DNA of 64,000 nt from Desulfobulbus alkaliphilus (lineage in GTDB: Bacteria > Desulfobacterota > Desulfobulbia > Desulfobulbales > Desulfobulbaceae), in the NCBI RefSeq assembly GCF_016918545.1, contig NZ_JAFFQC010000016.1:1-64000 (forward strand), given 5' to 3'. Below are positions 25,389-34,483 of the stretch, in pieces. The notes below the pieces were generated by a model. It made no database searches. It saw only the letters and a program-made list of their open reading frames with translations, and was not told the DNA's origin. Within the stretch, counting starts at the first letter, position 1. Every line of letters begins with the position of its first letter. The position numbers and the translations under genes are program-made.

Positions 25389-26894
25389 TTATCCCTGCAG
25401 GAGCTGCAGGGCGAGTTGCGGAGTCTGGTTGGCCTGGGTAAGGATGGACACACCGGCCTGCTGGAGAATGTTGTTTTTGGTCATCTCCGAGGTTTCCTGG
25501 GCGATATCCGCATCCCGGATCCGTGAGCGGGCCGCGGTCAGGTTCTCGGCCACATTCTGCAGGTTGGCGATGGTCGATTCGAACCGGTTCTGGAGTGCAC
25601 CCAGATCCCCCCGCTGAGCATCGATCTTGCCGAGGGCGGCATCAACAATCTTGAGGGCGTCGTTGGCGCCGAGAATGTCACTGATATCAATAGCTGTCAC
25701 TTCCTCGAGGATGGCGATGACCGTGTCACCGGCAGCGAGGTTGTTGAAAACGCTGCCATCGGCGGCACTGACGCTGGATGTTGCCGTATAGGAATCCTGG
25801 GAAGACAATTCAACCGTACCAGTGGCAACGGTACTACCATTGGTATTGTCTAATGTTGCCGGGTTGGTGTCCGTACCGGTTATCTGAATTACGCCGGCTC
25901 CGTCGGAGTGGGTGAAGCCGGAAATCTCAATATTTTTGCCTTCTGCCTGAACAAGTTGCAGGGAGCTGCCTTCGAGATAGGCCACCACCCCGGTGGCACC
26001 GCTCTGGTCATTGATGACCGCGGCCAGGTTGCCCATATCCGTGGCGGAAACAGCAGCGTTCACCGTGGCTGTATTGCCGCCACTGCCAATGGTCATGGAG
26101 ACAATACCATCAGGTACCAGGTTGCCAAGGGTTACCGTGGTACGGGCAGTGGCGGTGACTCCAGTCTTGGAAGCATTGTTGGTGATCTGGGTGGCAATAT
26201 CCCAAGCAGTAGCGTTGGCCTCAATGGGAATATCTGCCGCGCCTCTGCTCCCGTTGATGGTGAGGTCCTGCGCGGGGACGGTGTTGGTGATCGGGTCCGG
26301 AAGAGTGGCGGCCGGAACCGTCACCGAACCTGTGCCTGCGTTGGGTTGAGTGTTAACGGCGTCGGGAGCATCAAGGGTGTATCTTCCCAGGTCATCGGCG
26401 GACATGGATTTGATGGACACACCGATGGTCTCGTTGGCATTGGGGCCAACCTGGAACTGTTGGGCGACAAAGGTGCCGTCCAGGATCTTGAGGCCGTTGA
26501 AGGTGGTGGATTGGGCAATGCGGTTCATCTCCGTCTTCAGCTGATTGACCTCGGCCTGGAGGGCGGCACGGTCGGCGGCGGAGTTGGTGGCATTGGCGGC
26601 CTGCACGGCAAGTTCCCTGATACGCTGCAGGATGTTGGTCGATTCCTGCATGGCGCCTTCCGCGGTCTGGGAGAGGGAGATGCCGTCGTTGGCGTTGCGG
26701 GCCGCCTGGTTGAGGCCGCGGATCTGGGAGGTCATCCGGTTGGAGATGGCCAGGCCGGCGGCATCATCCTTGGCGGAGTTGATGCGCAGGCCCGAGGAGA
26801 GCCTTTCCATGGACGTGGCAAGGTCTCCCTGGGAACGGCCCAGATTTCTTTGAGCATTCAGGGACGCGACGTTTGTATTGATCGTTAAAGCCAT
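25389..26894 (-). CDS. fliC: Flagellin 2
   Basis: A 501-residue flagellin with the same conserved N-terminal ([20 protein letters not shown]) and C-terminal ([20 protein letters not shown] to LALQLLQG) domains as flagellin 1. The central domain differs and is built of flagellin-IN-like modules. GGAGG before the ATG overlaps ATGGA, a probable CsrA contact. It has its own sigma-28 promoter and a strong terminator, so it is a monocistronic unit. Which of the two flagellins dominates the filament cannot be read from sequence. Confidence 0.96.
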   Translation of the reverse strand: MALTINTNVASLNAQRNLGRSQGDLATSMERLSSGLRINSAKDDAAGLAISNRMTSQIRGLNQAARNANDGISLSQTAEGAMQESTNILQRIRELAVQAANATNSAADRAALQAEVNQLKTEMNRIAQSTTFNGLKILDGTFVAQQFQVGPNANETIGVSIKSMSADDLGRYTLDAPDAVNTQPNAGTGSVTVPAATLPDPITNTVPAQDLTINGSRGAADIPIEANATAWDIATQITNNASKTGVTATARTTVTLGNLVPDGIVSMTIGSGGNTATVNAAVSATDMGNLAAVINDQSGATGVVAYLEGSSLQLVQAEGKNIEISGFTHSDGAGVIQITGTDTNPATLDNTNGSTVATGTVELSSQDSYTATSSVSAADGSVFNNLAAGDTVIAILEEVTAIDISDILGANDALKIVDAALGKIDAQRGDLGALQNRFESTIANLQNVAENLTAARSRIRDADIAQETSEMTKNNILQQAGVSILTQANQTPQLALQLLQG

Positions 26895-27006
26895 GGTTTC
26901 CTCCATGAATTTCTTAGCCTCGGTCGTCCAGAGGTTGACCTGGGGGCTAACGATACAAACGTAACTGTACTCTCAATGCTCAATGCTGTACTGTCTCTCG
27001 ATACGC

Positions 27007-27034
27007 TTTTCGGACAGTGCTGCGTAGAGCTTAA
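27007..27034 (-). promoter_or_regulatory. Sigma-28 (FliA) promoter of flagellin 2
   Basis: Minus-strand TTAA, 16 bases, TCCGAAAA matches the FliA -35 and -10 elements at most positions and keeps the spacing of the other copies. It would start transcription roughly 105 bases before the flagellin ATG. Confidence 0.5.
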
Positions 27035-27036
27035 GT

Positions 27037-27083
27037 TTTTTTTTAAAAAAAGAAGTGGCCTGAAATGGCGGCCTTTTTTTGAG
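27037..27083. terminator. Possible bidirectional terminator between fliW and flagellin 2
   Basis: GGCC, nine bases, GGCC is bordered by seven As on one side and seven Ts on the other, so either strand yields a weak hairpin with a U-rich tail. It would close the csrA-fliW transcript. Confidence 0.4.
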
Positions 27084-27276
27084 GAAAGATTTTTTTGTCG
27101 GCGGTTCGTGCTTCATCGCACAAACCTGTGCGGGATCCGTGTGAGCAAAAGATACAATCGTTTACCCGCCCTCGCGCCTGGGATGGATCTGTGGGGTGGG
27201 ATGAATTGCCACGGGATGGATATGCAGAGACAAGAGCGCTCAGACCTGCTCCTGGACAAAGGGCACGCCTGAATGC

Positions 27277-27708
27277 TTATTTTGTTTCGACCTTCGGCAG
27301 TGGCGTGCGGGTATCGTAGCAGGAGTCTTCCAGGATCACCTGCATGGCTCGGTTGGTTTCCGGCGCATACAGGATGGGGCCGGAGAGGTTGAGGGTGATG
27401 TCCTTATTTTCCAAGACCGAGACAATGGCCAGCACAAAACAGGTGCCCTGGGGATCGATGCCCAGTTTCTCACGTTCTTTGTCGTCCGGCAGGACGACAT
27501 AATCGAGGAAAAAGTTGGTCGGGTCGGTGACCACGAAGGCGAAGGCCGGATCATCAATGGATTGAATCCAGAATAGGGGGCCTTGCTTTTTGTTGGGTAT
27601 GACCAGGAAGCGTTTGAGCTGATCCAGACCGATCAGGCCATCAGGAAAATGAATCACATTGGACGGATCGTACTCCACTTCACCAAAACGGGTGTGTATG
27701 GTTTTCAT
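27277..27708 (-). CDS. fliW: Flagellar assembly factor FliW
   Basis: This 143-residue protein shows FliW hallmarks: RFGEVEYDPSNVIHFPDGLI near the N-terminus and PILYAPETNRAMQVIL near the end. FliW binds CsrA allosterically and flagellin competitively, so free flagellin releases FliW less and CsrA represses flagellin translation more. Its start codon overlaps the csrA stop by four bases, the classic csrA-fliW pair. Confidence 0.96.
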   Translation of the reverse strand: MKTIHTRFGEVEYDPSNVIHFPDGLIGLDQLKRFLVIPNKKQGPLFWIQSIDDPAFAFVVTDPTNFFLDYVVLPDDKEREKLGIDPQGTCFVLAIVSVLENKDITLNLSGPILYAPETNRAMQVILEDSCYDTRTPLPKVETK

Positions 27709-27950
27709 TTTTTTAAGGTCCTGTCTGCAAGCTTGTCACTGAGGATATCCAGGTCGGTCATGTTCCAGCCGGCCGCAGCGTCAATGTTTTCCTGGCGGAT
27801 ACGTTCAAAGACCTCTTGACGGTAGATCTTGGTGTCACGGGGCGCATCGATGCCTATGCGGATGCCGCCACTTTTCATCTCAATGATTTTGATCGTGATA
27901 TTGTCCCCGATGATAATACCTTCACCGGGTTTTCTGGTCAGCACCAGCAT
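27705..27950 (-). CDS. csrA: Translational regulator CsrA
   Basis: This 81-residue protein begins MLVLTRKPGEGIIIGDNITI, the RNA-binding first strand, and keeps the GIDAPRDTKIYRQEVFERI core with R44-type arginine. The C-terminus extends about 15 residues beyond enteric CsrA (TDLDILSDKLADRTLKK), as in the FliW-responsive CsrA group. It binds ANGGA sites; both flagellin leaders in this window have ANGGA at the ribosome binding site. Confidence 0.97.
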   Translation of the reverse strand: MLVLTRKPGEGIIIGDNITIKIIEMKSGGIRIGIDAPRDTKIYRQEVFERIRQENIDAAAGWNMTDLDILSDKLADRTLKK

Positions 27951-28001
27951 ACGTACACCTGCTCAAAGTTCGGGACAACGATCCGGGATCGCAATGTCGA
28001 A

Positions 28002-28027
28002 TAATCGGCATGCCGCGGAGGGTTCAA
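28002..28027 (-). promoter_or_regulatory. Weak sigma-28-like site upstream of csrA
   Basis: The minus strand carries GCCGATTA, seven of eight matches to the FliA -10 element, but the -35 region (TTGA 14 bases away) is poor. csrA could instead be read from flgK-flgL, 176 bases upstream. Confidence 0.3.
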
Positions 28028-28126
28028 TCCCCAACACAACGTCATTGGCCTGCGGAGTGGGAAAAATATTGGCCTACTATCCTGCAAACAGATGGAAAAG
28101 GCAAGCGTTTTGATTGGTTGGCTGGA

Positions 28127-29095
28127 TCAGAGATAATCGAGGATGGAGAGTCGGGAGACCTTGGCCGTGACATTAAGCGCAGCCTGGAAAGCGGTTTCCT
28201 GCTGGACAATGGCGTTGAAGGTCTCGATGGCGTCGGCATCCTCATACCGGGACAGGATTTGTTTGAGGTCGATGCGCACTCCCTGCTGGTAGTCCATGGC
28301 GGTTGCCACCCGGTTGGCGAGATTACCGAGTTTGGAGCGGAGTCGGCGGTTCTGTTCCGCTGCCCCCTCCAGGTCGGCCATGCTCTGTTGCATGGCTGCC
28401 GGGTCATTGGTACGAATCGCTTCCTCGGCCCGGGTCAATTCGGCGAAAAGGTCGTAGCGACCGGCCTCGATACTGTTGGGGTTGTTCGGGTCCCAGGTGG
28501 TGGTACCAAAAAAAAGTTCGTTGCCGGTGAGATTGACCTGGATCAGTTCGCCGGGGGTAATCTCCAGGGAGGTGGCATTTTCATCGCCCTGATAAAAGAC
28601 CGGCCAGGTGGTTGAGTCACCGGGATCGTAGAGGTCGGGATCATAGGCCGGGTTTTCAACAAAGGGCCGGGTATCCTCGCGATAGCCGGCAAACAGGTGT
28701 TTCCCATCCACGGTACCGTTGGCGGCATCGAGCAGTTCCCGGCGCATTTGCACCAGTTCGTCGGCCAGGACGGTCCGGTCGGCATCGTTGAGCGAGCCGT
28801 TGATGGCATTGGTCATGATCTCCTTGGCCCGCTGCATGATGTTTTCCACATGGTTCAGGTGCCCATCGGTGGCCTGCATGGTATCCAGGGACTTGCCCAT
28901 CGTTTCCAGATAACGGTCGACATTGGAGATCTGTTTGCGGGTATTGAGCACCGGGCGGATCGAGGCCGGATTATCGGAGGGGACATTGAGTTTTTTGCCC
29001 GTGGCCCCGATGCGGCGTAGTTCTTCCAACTGGAGGGCCACATCATTGAGACGAGAGCCGAGCATTCTGTAAGTGGTTTCCTGGGTGGCTTTCAT
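28127..29095 (-). CDS. flgL: Hook-filament junction protein FlgL (HAP3)
   Basis: A 322-residue flagellin-like protein with short D0/D1 ends (TYRMLGSRLNDVALQLEELR at the start and QQETAFQAALNVTAKVSRLS at the end). It joins the hook-side junction to flagellin. The central region is smaller than in flagellin. It follows flgK by three bases, and both share the sigma-28 promoter upstream of flgK. Confidence 0.95.
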   Translation of the reverse strand: MKATQETTYRMLGSRLNDVALQLEELRRIGATGKKLNVPSDNPASIRPVLNTRKQISNVDRYLETMGKSLDTMQATDGHLNHVENIMQRAKEIMTNAINGSLNDADRTVLADELVQMRRELLDAANGTVDGKHLFAGYREDTRPFVENPAYDPDLYDPGDSTTWPVFYQGDENATSLEITPGELIQVNLTGNELFFGTTTWDPNNPNSIEAGRYDLFAELTRAEEAIRTNDPAAMQQSMADLEGAAEQNRRLRSKLGNLANRVATAMDYQQGVRIDLKQILSRYEDADAIETFNAIVQQETAFQAALNVTAKVSRLSILDYL

Positions 29096-29098
29096 ATC

Positions 29099-30511
29099 TT
29101 ACCTCTTGAGCTGGAGCAGGGCATTCATCATTTCATCGACCGTGGCCAGAAATTTGGCCGAGGATTCAAAACCGCGCTGAAAGCGGATGAGGTCGATCAT
29201 TTCCTCTTCCAGCGAAACCCCTGAGTAGCCATCACGCAGATTCTGCAGTTGGATGACGGCATCCTTGTTTCCGGTCAGCGCCAGTTTGTTCCGCGAGGCT
29301 TCGATGCCGACCGTGGCCACCATCTGACTGAAAAAACTGTCAAAGGTGTCGTTGGTTCCGGGTATTGCATGGGTCGTCTCCAGGCGGCCGATGGCCAGGG
29401 CGGTCTCGTTGTCGCCGGGAGCAGCGCTGTCCTGGCCGGCGGCGGCTACATACCGACCGTCCGTGAAGGCCATGGCCACATGGCGGGCAGCATTTTCCAT
29501 CACCGGCGGGCCGGTCAGGTCGTTGAAAAAGAGCTGGCCGGTGGCCGGATTACCGCTGACCGGATCAATGAACCAGCCGGTGGTGTGGACATCGTTGACC
29601 GCACTGGTCAACTCAACGGCCAGGGAGTCGAGGTCGCTGCGCAGATCGGCAATGAACACATCCCGCATCTCGAACATGCCCTTGAACCTGCCACCAAGGT
29701 TTTCAAGGTCCAGATCAATGGTATTGCCGGCGGCAACCAATTGCAGGTCGACATCGGAGCCGCTGGTCACGGTCTGGATGGACATGGCCATATTGCCCTG
29801 CACCAGGGGCAGGCCGCCGGGCAACATCACGGCGAGCATGCCGCGATTGTCGGTATAGGTCTTTACCCCCAGCATTTCGGAGAGATCCTGAACCAGGAGA
29901 TCACGCTGATCGCGGGCCGCGTTGGCGGTCTGGCCGGATATTTCCACCAGGCTGATCCGCTGGTTGAGGTTGGCGATTTCCCCGACTTTTTCATTGAGGT
30001 ATTCCACCTCGGAGATGATTTCGGTGTTCATGTTCCGGGTCACTGTGTCCAGTTCGTCGGTGAGGCCGCGAAAAGCGTCGCCCAGGAGTTTACCGCGCTG
30101 GACAACCACGTCCCGTTCCACCTGACCGCTGGGATTGGTGGTCAGTTCCTGCCAGGCATCAAAAAATTTATCAATTTCGCCGGCAAGATTGTCGCCGGCG
30201 ATACTGAAAATCCGTTCGAGTTGGGTCAGGGATCCGGAGCGGCCGGTTTCCGTGCCGAATTCAATGGTTTTATCCTGGAGTTGCCGGTTGATGAACACAC
30301 TGTAATCCCGGGTGACATTGGAGACCGTCACTCCCTGACCGATGAAGAAGTCACCGAAATTGACCGCCGGGATCTGCGTCAGGTCGGCGCGTTGCCGCGA
30401 ATACCCCTCGGTATTGACGTTGGCAACGTTGTTGCCGACAATCTCGATTGATTTCTGGTTGGTGAGCAGGCTGGTTCTGCCGGAATTGAGTGCGTTGAGC
30501 AGGCTGGTCAT
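29099..30511 (-). CDS. flgK: Hook-filament junction protein FlgK (HAP1)
   Basis: The 470-residue protein has the rod-type N-terminal motif (NNVANVNTEGYSRQRADL) and the C-terminal FlgK domain (SGVSLEEEMIDLIRFQRGFE, then LATVDEMMNALLQLKR). It is the first junction protein on the hook. It starts the flgK-flgL group and is preceded by a 243-base gap that contains a good sigma-28 promoter, so it is expressed as a late gene. Confidence 0.96.
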   Translation of the reverse strand: MTSLLNALNSGRTSLLTNQKSIEIVGNNVANVNTEGYSRQRADLTQIPAVNFGDFFIGQGVTVSNVTRDYSVFINRQLQDKTIEFGTETGRSGSLTQLERIFSIAGDNLAGEIDKFFDAWQELTTNPSGQVERDVVVQRGKLLGDAFRGLTDELDTVTRNMNTEIISEVEYLNEKVGEIANLNQRISLVEISGQTANAARDQRDLLVQDLSEMLGVKTYTDNRGMLAVMLPGGLPLVQGNMAMSIQTVTSGSDVDLQLVAAGNTIDLDLENLGGRFKGMFEMRDVFIADLRSDLDSLAVELTSAVNDVHTTGWFIDPVSGNPATGQLFFNDLTGPPVMENAARHVAMAFTDGRYVAAAGQDSAAPGDNETALAIGRLETTHAIPGTNDTFDSFFSQMVATVGIEASRNKLALTGNKDAVIQLQNLRDGYSGVSLEEEMIDLIRFQRGFESSAKFLATVDEMMNALLQLKR

Positions 30512-30629
30512 GGGGGTACCGTATCCAATCCATGCCCCGAGCCGACGGAAAAGGCCGCGGGAGGGGCTTTGGTAGCTTACGTTTCCGGGCGGTGATCATG
30601 CGCACAGAGACGGTTTGTCAGGTACTGTT

Positions 30630-30657
30630 GTATCGGTTGAATCAGCGGTGGACTTTA
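30630..30657 (-). promoter_or_regulatory. Sigma-28 (FliA) promoter of flgK-flgL
   Basis: Minus-strand TAAA, 16 bases, ACCGATAC. The -35 is perfect and the -10 matches six of eight. It lies 119 bases before the flgK start in the otherwise empty gap between flgN and flgK. Confidence 0.7.
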
Positions 30658-30754
30658 GAAGGCTGGAGAAAAAAGAAGGCTGACTGCAAGGCAGGGACAA
30701 AAAACGAAGGGATCTGCCGCCAGGGGGAGAAGCCGGCAAAAGAGGGGAAGGGGA

Positions 30755-31117
30755 TCAGATACGACCGGAGAGCAGGCGGCCATTGATGGCGTTGTTTTGT
30801 GAGACCCCCTGTTGGCTGTAGGTTACCGGCACAGTCTTGCGGCCGAAGAATTCCATGGTTTCCTGAATCCAGTTGAGGGAGGCACGAAAAAGGAATGCAT
30901 TACGCCGATTCTCTTCTTGTATCTCACGGGCATAGGGCTCGTCGTCCGGGTGGAGACGGTCGACTTTGTTGAGCATACCGATGAGGGCTTCCTTGCGTAT
31001 GACATCAGCGGCCATCGCTTCCAGATCCAGTGCCTTGGCATGCTCGCGTTCATCGCGGATGGTATCGCGCAGTTGGCACAGCAGATCGCGGACGGTTTCA
31101 CGGTCCATGGTTGTCAT
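30755..31117 (-). CDS. flgN: FlgN-type export chaperone
   Basis: A 120-residue helical protein (TVRDLLCQLRDTIRDEREHA, then ALIGMLNKVDRLHPDDEPYA) with the FlgN pattern. FlgN escorts the junction proteins FlgK and FlgL to the export gate; both are encoded next. Its start overlaps the flgM stop by four bases. The family is poorly conserved, so the symbol rests on fold pattern and position. Confidence 0.8.
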   Translation of the reverse strand: MTTMDRETVRDLLCQLRDTIRDEREHAKALDLEAMAADVIRKEALIGMLNKVDRLHPDDEPYAREIQEENRRNAFLFRASLNWIQETMEFFGRKTVPVTYSQQGVSQNNAINGRLLSGRI

Positions 31118-31401
31118 CCTTCCACCAGAAATTTCATCAGGCTGGCGGCAACTTTGTTGAGGTCCGGTTGATACTGGCCACTGGCGACCTGCGCTTTGAG
31201 CGCCTGAACACGGGCAGCCCGTTCGGGGTCTTCCACCTTGGGCCCAGTCTGGGCAGCGGTCGCCCCCTGGAGGGCGGAGGAGAAACTGGGTCCCTCTTTC
31301 CCTTCGGTTTTGGTGGTTTTCTGCGTTTCACCGGGTCGGTGCACCTTGTTTGGTCCCCCGATCTGCCCCATTCCGTTAACTCCGAAAAAATTCACGGTCA
31401 T
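31114..31401 (-). CDS. flgM: Anti-sigma-28 factor FlgM
   Basis: A 95-residue protein whose C-terminal half is the FlgM sigma-binding domain (ERAARVQALKAQVASGQYQP, then DLNKVAASLMKFLVEG). The N-terminal half is disordered and carries the export signal. FlgM holds FliA inactive until the hook is finished and it is exported. I chose the ATG at 31401, six bases after AGGTG, over an upstream GTG. It is followed by flgN and preceded by an unknown gene under a sigma-28 promoter, giving autoregulation. Confidence 0.93.
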   Translation of the reverse strand: MTVNFFGVNGMGQIGGPNKVHRPGETQKTTKTEGKEGPSFSSALQGATAAQTGPKVEDPERAARVQALKAQVASGQYQPDLNKVAASLMKFLVEG

Positions 31402-31426
31402 CACGTTCACCTGTCAGATAAATGTA

Positions 31427-31993
31427 TCAGGCCACAGCCTTGGATTCCGCCACCCAGGCATCCAGTTTTTCCATCACCGCATCGTAGGTCTGGTAGGATA
31501 TATCCGGCAACCAGTCACCAAAGGCTTTTTTTGCCTCGGCAAACCCTTTGTCGATTCCTTCCTTGATCGCTTCAATGCGAGATGGGTCCCCGCCGGCTGT
31601 GCCCACGGCAAATTGGAAAATCCGGTCGGAGGTCTGTTCCACACCAAAATATCCGTCGTCACTGATCAGTTCGCGAGCCTTTTCGGGCGTCAGCGCAGCG
31701 ATGTCGATCTCTTTGTCGCCAATGGCGATCTTGGTGTGTATGCCTTGCTCTTGGAGCAGGTTGGCTACCAGGTTTTGCAGCATCCCGTATCGCGCCCTGT
31801 CAGCGGCGTGCAACTGGGCAGCGCCGGAATACGTGACAGTTGAGCTGGACTCGCTTCGCAGGTTGACCCGGTCTGATACATCGGGCCCTGGGCTACGTTC
31901 ATTGCCCTTGGGGAGATGTTCAATCTCCATTCCCCTGTTATTCGGGTTGATCAGCGAGTTGGGAATCCGGTTGTGACTGATGCCTTGTACCAT
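31427..31993 (-). CDS. Conserved flagellar-locus protein of unknown function (possibly DUF5610)
   Basis: A 188-residue protein heads the flgM-flgN operon. The first 60 residues are polar and unstructured, while the rest is an alpha-helical domain (RARYGMLQNLVANLLQEQGI, then AKKAFGDWLPDISYQTYDAV). The final stretch resembles what I recall of DUF5610, but I cannot verify it. No signal peptide or membrane helix. It is under a near-perfect sigma-28 promoter, so it belongs to the late flagellar class; an axial-protein or chaperone role is possible. Confidence 0.75.
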   Translation of the reverse strand: MVQGISHNRIPNSLINPNNRGMEIEHLPKGNERSPGPDVSDRVNLRSESSSTVTYSGAAQLHAADRARYGMLQNLVANLLQEQGIHTKIAIGDKEIDIAALTPEKARELISDDGYFGVEQTSDRIFQFAVGTAGGDPSRIEAIKEGIDKGFAEAKKAFGDWLPDISYQTYDAVMEKLDAWVAESKAVA

Positions 31994-32069
31994 GTTGTTC
32001 TGCCTCCCTGCAGTGTTTGCGGGGCCTTCCTGGCCCGGTTGAACAGGAGAAATTCTTTCCTGTTCTTTT

Positions 32070-32097
32070 CTATCGGCAGCGCGGCAAAGAAACTTTA
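32070..32097 (-). promoter_or_regulatory. Sigma-28 (FliA) promoter of the flgM operon
   Basis: Minus-strand TAAAGTTT then GCCGATAG, with 16 bases between TAAA and GCCGATAG. It is the best FliA site in the window, matching E. coli consensus at all but one core position. It lies 77 bases before the first gene of the flgM operon. Confidence 0.8.
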
Positions 32098-32157
32098 CCC
32101 TTCTTCTTGTTTTTTTTTACTTCTCGCCGAGATCCTGTTGCAGGACGCATGCGAGCA

Positions 32158-32472
32158 CTACTTCAAAGGGGGCAGATGCTGTTCCATCTGCGTATACATC
32201 TGTTCGGCCAGGCCGGTACTCTGGTGATGGGCTATTTTGGTGGCGATTTCCATGTCGAGCATGTCCCGATAAAAATCCGTGGTGGTGTTCTCCTCGAATA
32301 GTTCACTTTCAGGAACGGTTTTTCGCATGGATTGAAACAAGGACTGAAGGAAGAGCGCTTCAAAATCCCGGCACGATTTTTTCAGTGATTCCCTGTCTCG
32401 CAAAGCATGGTTGATATCTGGTTCCCGAGAAACGGGAGGAAGCAGGATCATGGGGTCCAAGGTGGTTTTCAT
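32158..32472 (-). CDS. flgJ: FlgJ-type rod-binding protein
   Basis: A 104-residue protein equal to the N-terminal Rod-binding domain of FlgJ (LKKSCRDFEALFLQSLFQSM, then DMEIATKIAHHQSTGLAEQM). It lacks the muramidase domain of enteric FlgJ, which is normal for many Deltaproteobacteria where a separate lytic enzyme is used; none is encoded nearby. It caps the growing rod in the periplasm. It follows flgI after a gap of 126 bases. Confidence 0.92.
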   Translation of the reverse strand: MKTTLDPMILLPPVSREPDINHALRDRESLKKSCRDFEALFLQSLFQSMRKTVPESELFEENTTTDFYRDMLDMEIATKIAHHQSTGLAEQMYTQMEQHLPPLK

Positions 32473-32598
32473 AAGCGCATTATTACCTGTGCAGAGTTGA
32501 ACAAATGATGGGCAGGCGGCCACGGGTTGCCCATTTCCTTATGATTCCGAAGATTCGCAAAGAGAGCGCCTGCGGGGGCGGCCGTGTTTGCACCAAGC

Positions 32599-33714
32599 TT
32601 AAAGGATGACGAGTTCGCCGTGCAATGCCCCGGCTGCCTTGATAGCTTGAAAAATAGCGATCAGGTCCCTGGGCGTGGCGCCGATGGCATTGAGGGCTTT
32701 GGCGATTTCACCGATATTGACCCCCATTTCCATGACCACCAGATTTCCCTCGTCCTCAAGCAAATCAATGGTTGTTGCCGGAGCGGCCACGGTGACACCG
32801 TCGCTGAGAGGGTCGGGCTGGGAAACCTCGATGGACTCGGAAATGACCAGATTGAGATTGCCATGGGAGACCGCCACGGTGGAAATGCGCACATTCTGCC
32901 CCATGACAATGGTCCCGGTTCGTTCATTGAGCACCACCCGCGCGGGCGTATCCGGTTCGATTTCTATTCGTTCCAGGTCAGCGATAAAGGTGACCAGGTC
33001 CCCTGTGTAGGTCGGAGGTTTGCGGACGTGCACGGTTCGGGAATCTATTGAGCGGGCAGTTCCTTCTCCGAACGAGCCGTTAATGGCATCCGTCATCCGG
33101 GTGGCGGTGGTGAAGTCGGTTTCCCGCAGCTGAAAAAGCAGATCACCCGAGGGCGGCAGGGCATAGTTGACTGATCGTTCGACAATGGCGCCACCGGTGA
33201 CCCGGGCGGCGGTGGGGAAATTTTGCTGCACTCTGGCCGCCCGTCCACCAAAGGCAATGCCCCCCACCGCCAGCGGTCCCTGGGCAACGGCATAGGTGAT
33301 ACCGTCCGGTCCTTTGAGGGGCGTCATCATCAGGGTGCCACCGGAGAGGCTGGACGCGTCGCCGATGGAGGAAACCATGATATCAATGGCCGACCCTGGA
33401 CGGGCGAAGGGGGGCAAATCAGCGGTGACAATAACCGTGGCGACATTTCTGGTACGTAGCTGCCTGAGTAGGTCAGGAGTCAGACTCATCCCCACACGTT
33501 TGGTCATGTTGATAACGGCCTGTCTGGTAAAGACGGATCTTCTGATATCATCGCCGGTGCCGTTGAGGCCTATCACCAGTCCGTAGCCAATGAGGTGGTT
33601 GTCACGGACTCCTTCGATATCCGCCAGGTCTTTAATGCGGGTGGCATGGGCAAAGGGGCAAAGGACCAGAAAGAAAAGCAGAAAAACAGAGACTGGTATC
33701 AGGTTTCGCGGCAT
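32599..33714 (-). CDS. flgI: Flagellar P-ring protein FlgI
   Basis: This 371-residue precursor begins with a signal peptide (LIPVSVFLLFFLVLCPFAHA) and then the FlgI core (RIKDLADIEGVRDNHLIGYG, VIGLNGTGDD). It assembles as the P ring around the rod in peptidoglycan, chaperoned by FlgA, whose gene lies two genes upstream. Length is typical. Confidence 0.97.
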   Translation of the reverse strand: MPRNLIPVSVFLLFFLVLCPFAHATRIKDLADIEGVRDNHLIGYGLVIGLNGTGDDIRRSVFTRQAVINMTKRVGMSLTPDLLRQLRTRNVATVIVTADLPPFARPGSAIDIMVSSIGDASSLSGGTLMMTPLKGPDGITYAVAQGPLAVGGIAFGGRAARVQQNFPTAARVTGGAIVERSVNYALPPSGDLLFQLRETDFTTATRMTDAINGSFGEGTARSIDSRTVHVRKPPTYTGDLVTFIADLERIEIEPDTPARVVLNERTGTIVMGQNVRISTVAVSHGNLNLVISESIEVSQPDPLSDGVTVAAPATTIDLLEDEGNLVVMEMGVNIGEIAKALNAIGATPRDLIAIFQAIKAAGALHGELVIL

Positions 33715-33743
33715 GATTGGGTGTCTCCTGGAGCAGCCCGTCT

Positions 33744-34481
33744 TCAGAAGGGCCAGGTATTGTCGAAAATGCGCATCAGCCAGCCGGGTTTCTGTTTGTC
33801 GGAAACCGCCCCCTTACCGGTGTAGGCGATCTGCGCATTGAGAATATTGCCCGAATCTATGGTGTTATCGGAATTGACATCAAAAGGACGAATAATGCCG
33901 GTCAGGTAGATGATCTGACTTTCATTGTTGACAGTCACCGACTTGCCCCCCTGGATTTTCAGGTTGCCGTTGGGGTAGACATCAATCACCTGCGTGGTGA
34001 GGGTCGCCACCAGATTTTCCGAGCGGGTGGTCTTGCCTCCTCCGGAAAAGGAATTGTTGAATGAAGCGTCCACCAGGGCACTCATGTCCAGGTTGGGATT
34101 TTTATCTTCAAGAATCCTTTCGTAGCCAAACAGGCTGGATATGCCGGCGCTCATTCCGGAGGAGCGATCGGTGGCCGTGCTGGCCTCCTTGGAAGCGCTG
34201 GCCTTCTCCTGAATGATAACCGTGACGATATCACCGATGCGACGGGCCTTGATGTCAGCCAGCAGGTTGCTTTCGTCATCAGTCCACAGTGAGCCAGGGG
34301 AGAGCCTTTGGGGAGCGGTCACCACGGGTTCGGTAAAAGGGTCGGGCAGGACGATGACTTCCTGAGCCTGGCGGGCGCAACTGCTCAGCAGGGTCAGGTT
34401 GAAGACCAGCAGGAATGTGATCCAGAATCTCTGGCGCTGGGTTGCCGCGGAACCTTGGTGGCGGTGAGGTGTATCGTGCAT
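33744..34481 (-). CDS. flgH: Flagellar L-ring lipoprotein FlgH
   Basis: The 245-residue precursor has a lipoprotein signal (ITFLLVFNLTLLSSC, lipobox LSSC) and FlgH motifs (LLADIKARRIGDIVTVIIQE, then GNLKIQGGKSVTVNNESQII). It forms the outer-membrane L ring. I placed the start at the ATG two bases after the flgA stop. A longer frame into flgA would lack a signal peptide at its front. Confidence 0.96.
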   Translation of the reverse strand: MHDTPHRHQGSAATQRQRFWITFLLVFNLTLLSSCARQAQEVIVLPDPFTEPVVTAPQRLSPGSLWTDDESNLLADIKARRIGDIVTVIIQEKASASKEASTATDRSSGMSAGISSLFGYERILEDKNPNLDMSALVDASFNNSFSGGGKTTRSENLVATLTTQVIDVYPNGNLKIQGGKSVTVNNESQIIYLTGIIRPFDVNSDNTIDSGNILNAQIAYTGKGAVSDKQKPGWLMRIFDNTWPF

Positions 34482-34483
34482 GA

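Larger units (their letters stand above)
26895..27276. other. Flagellin 2 leader and upstream region
   Basis: This gap contains the 5' leader, the sigma-28 promoter at 27007-27034 and a small hairpin with A/T runs at 27037-27083. The remaining 190 bases towards fliW hold no gene I can support. Confidence 0.6.

Noticed and set aside
25908-26888. 326-codon Gly-rich open frame on the plus strand
   Set aside because: It mirrors the flagellin 2 gene; the glycine-rich composition is the complement of Ala/Thr codons.
29249-30451. 400-codon open frame on the plus strand
   Set aside because: Antisense to flgK, Gly/His-rich and without motifs.
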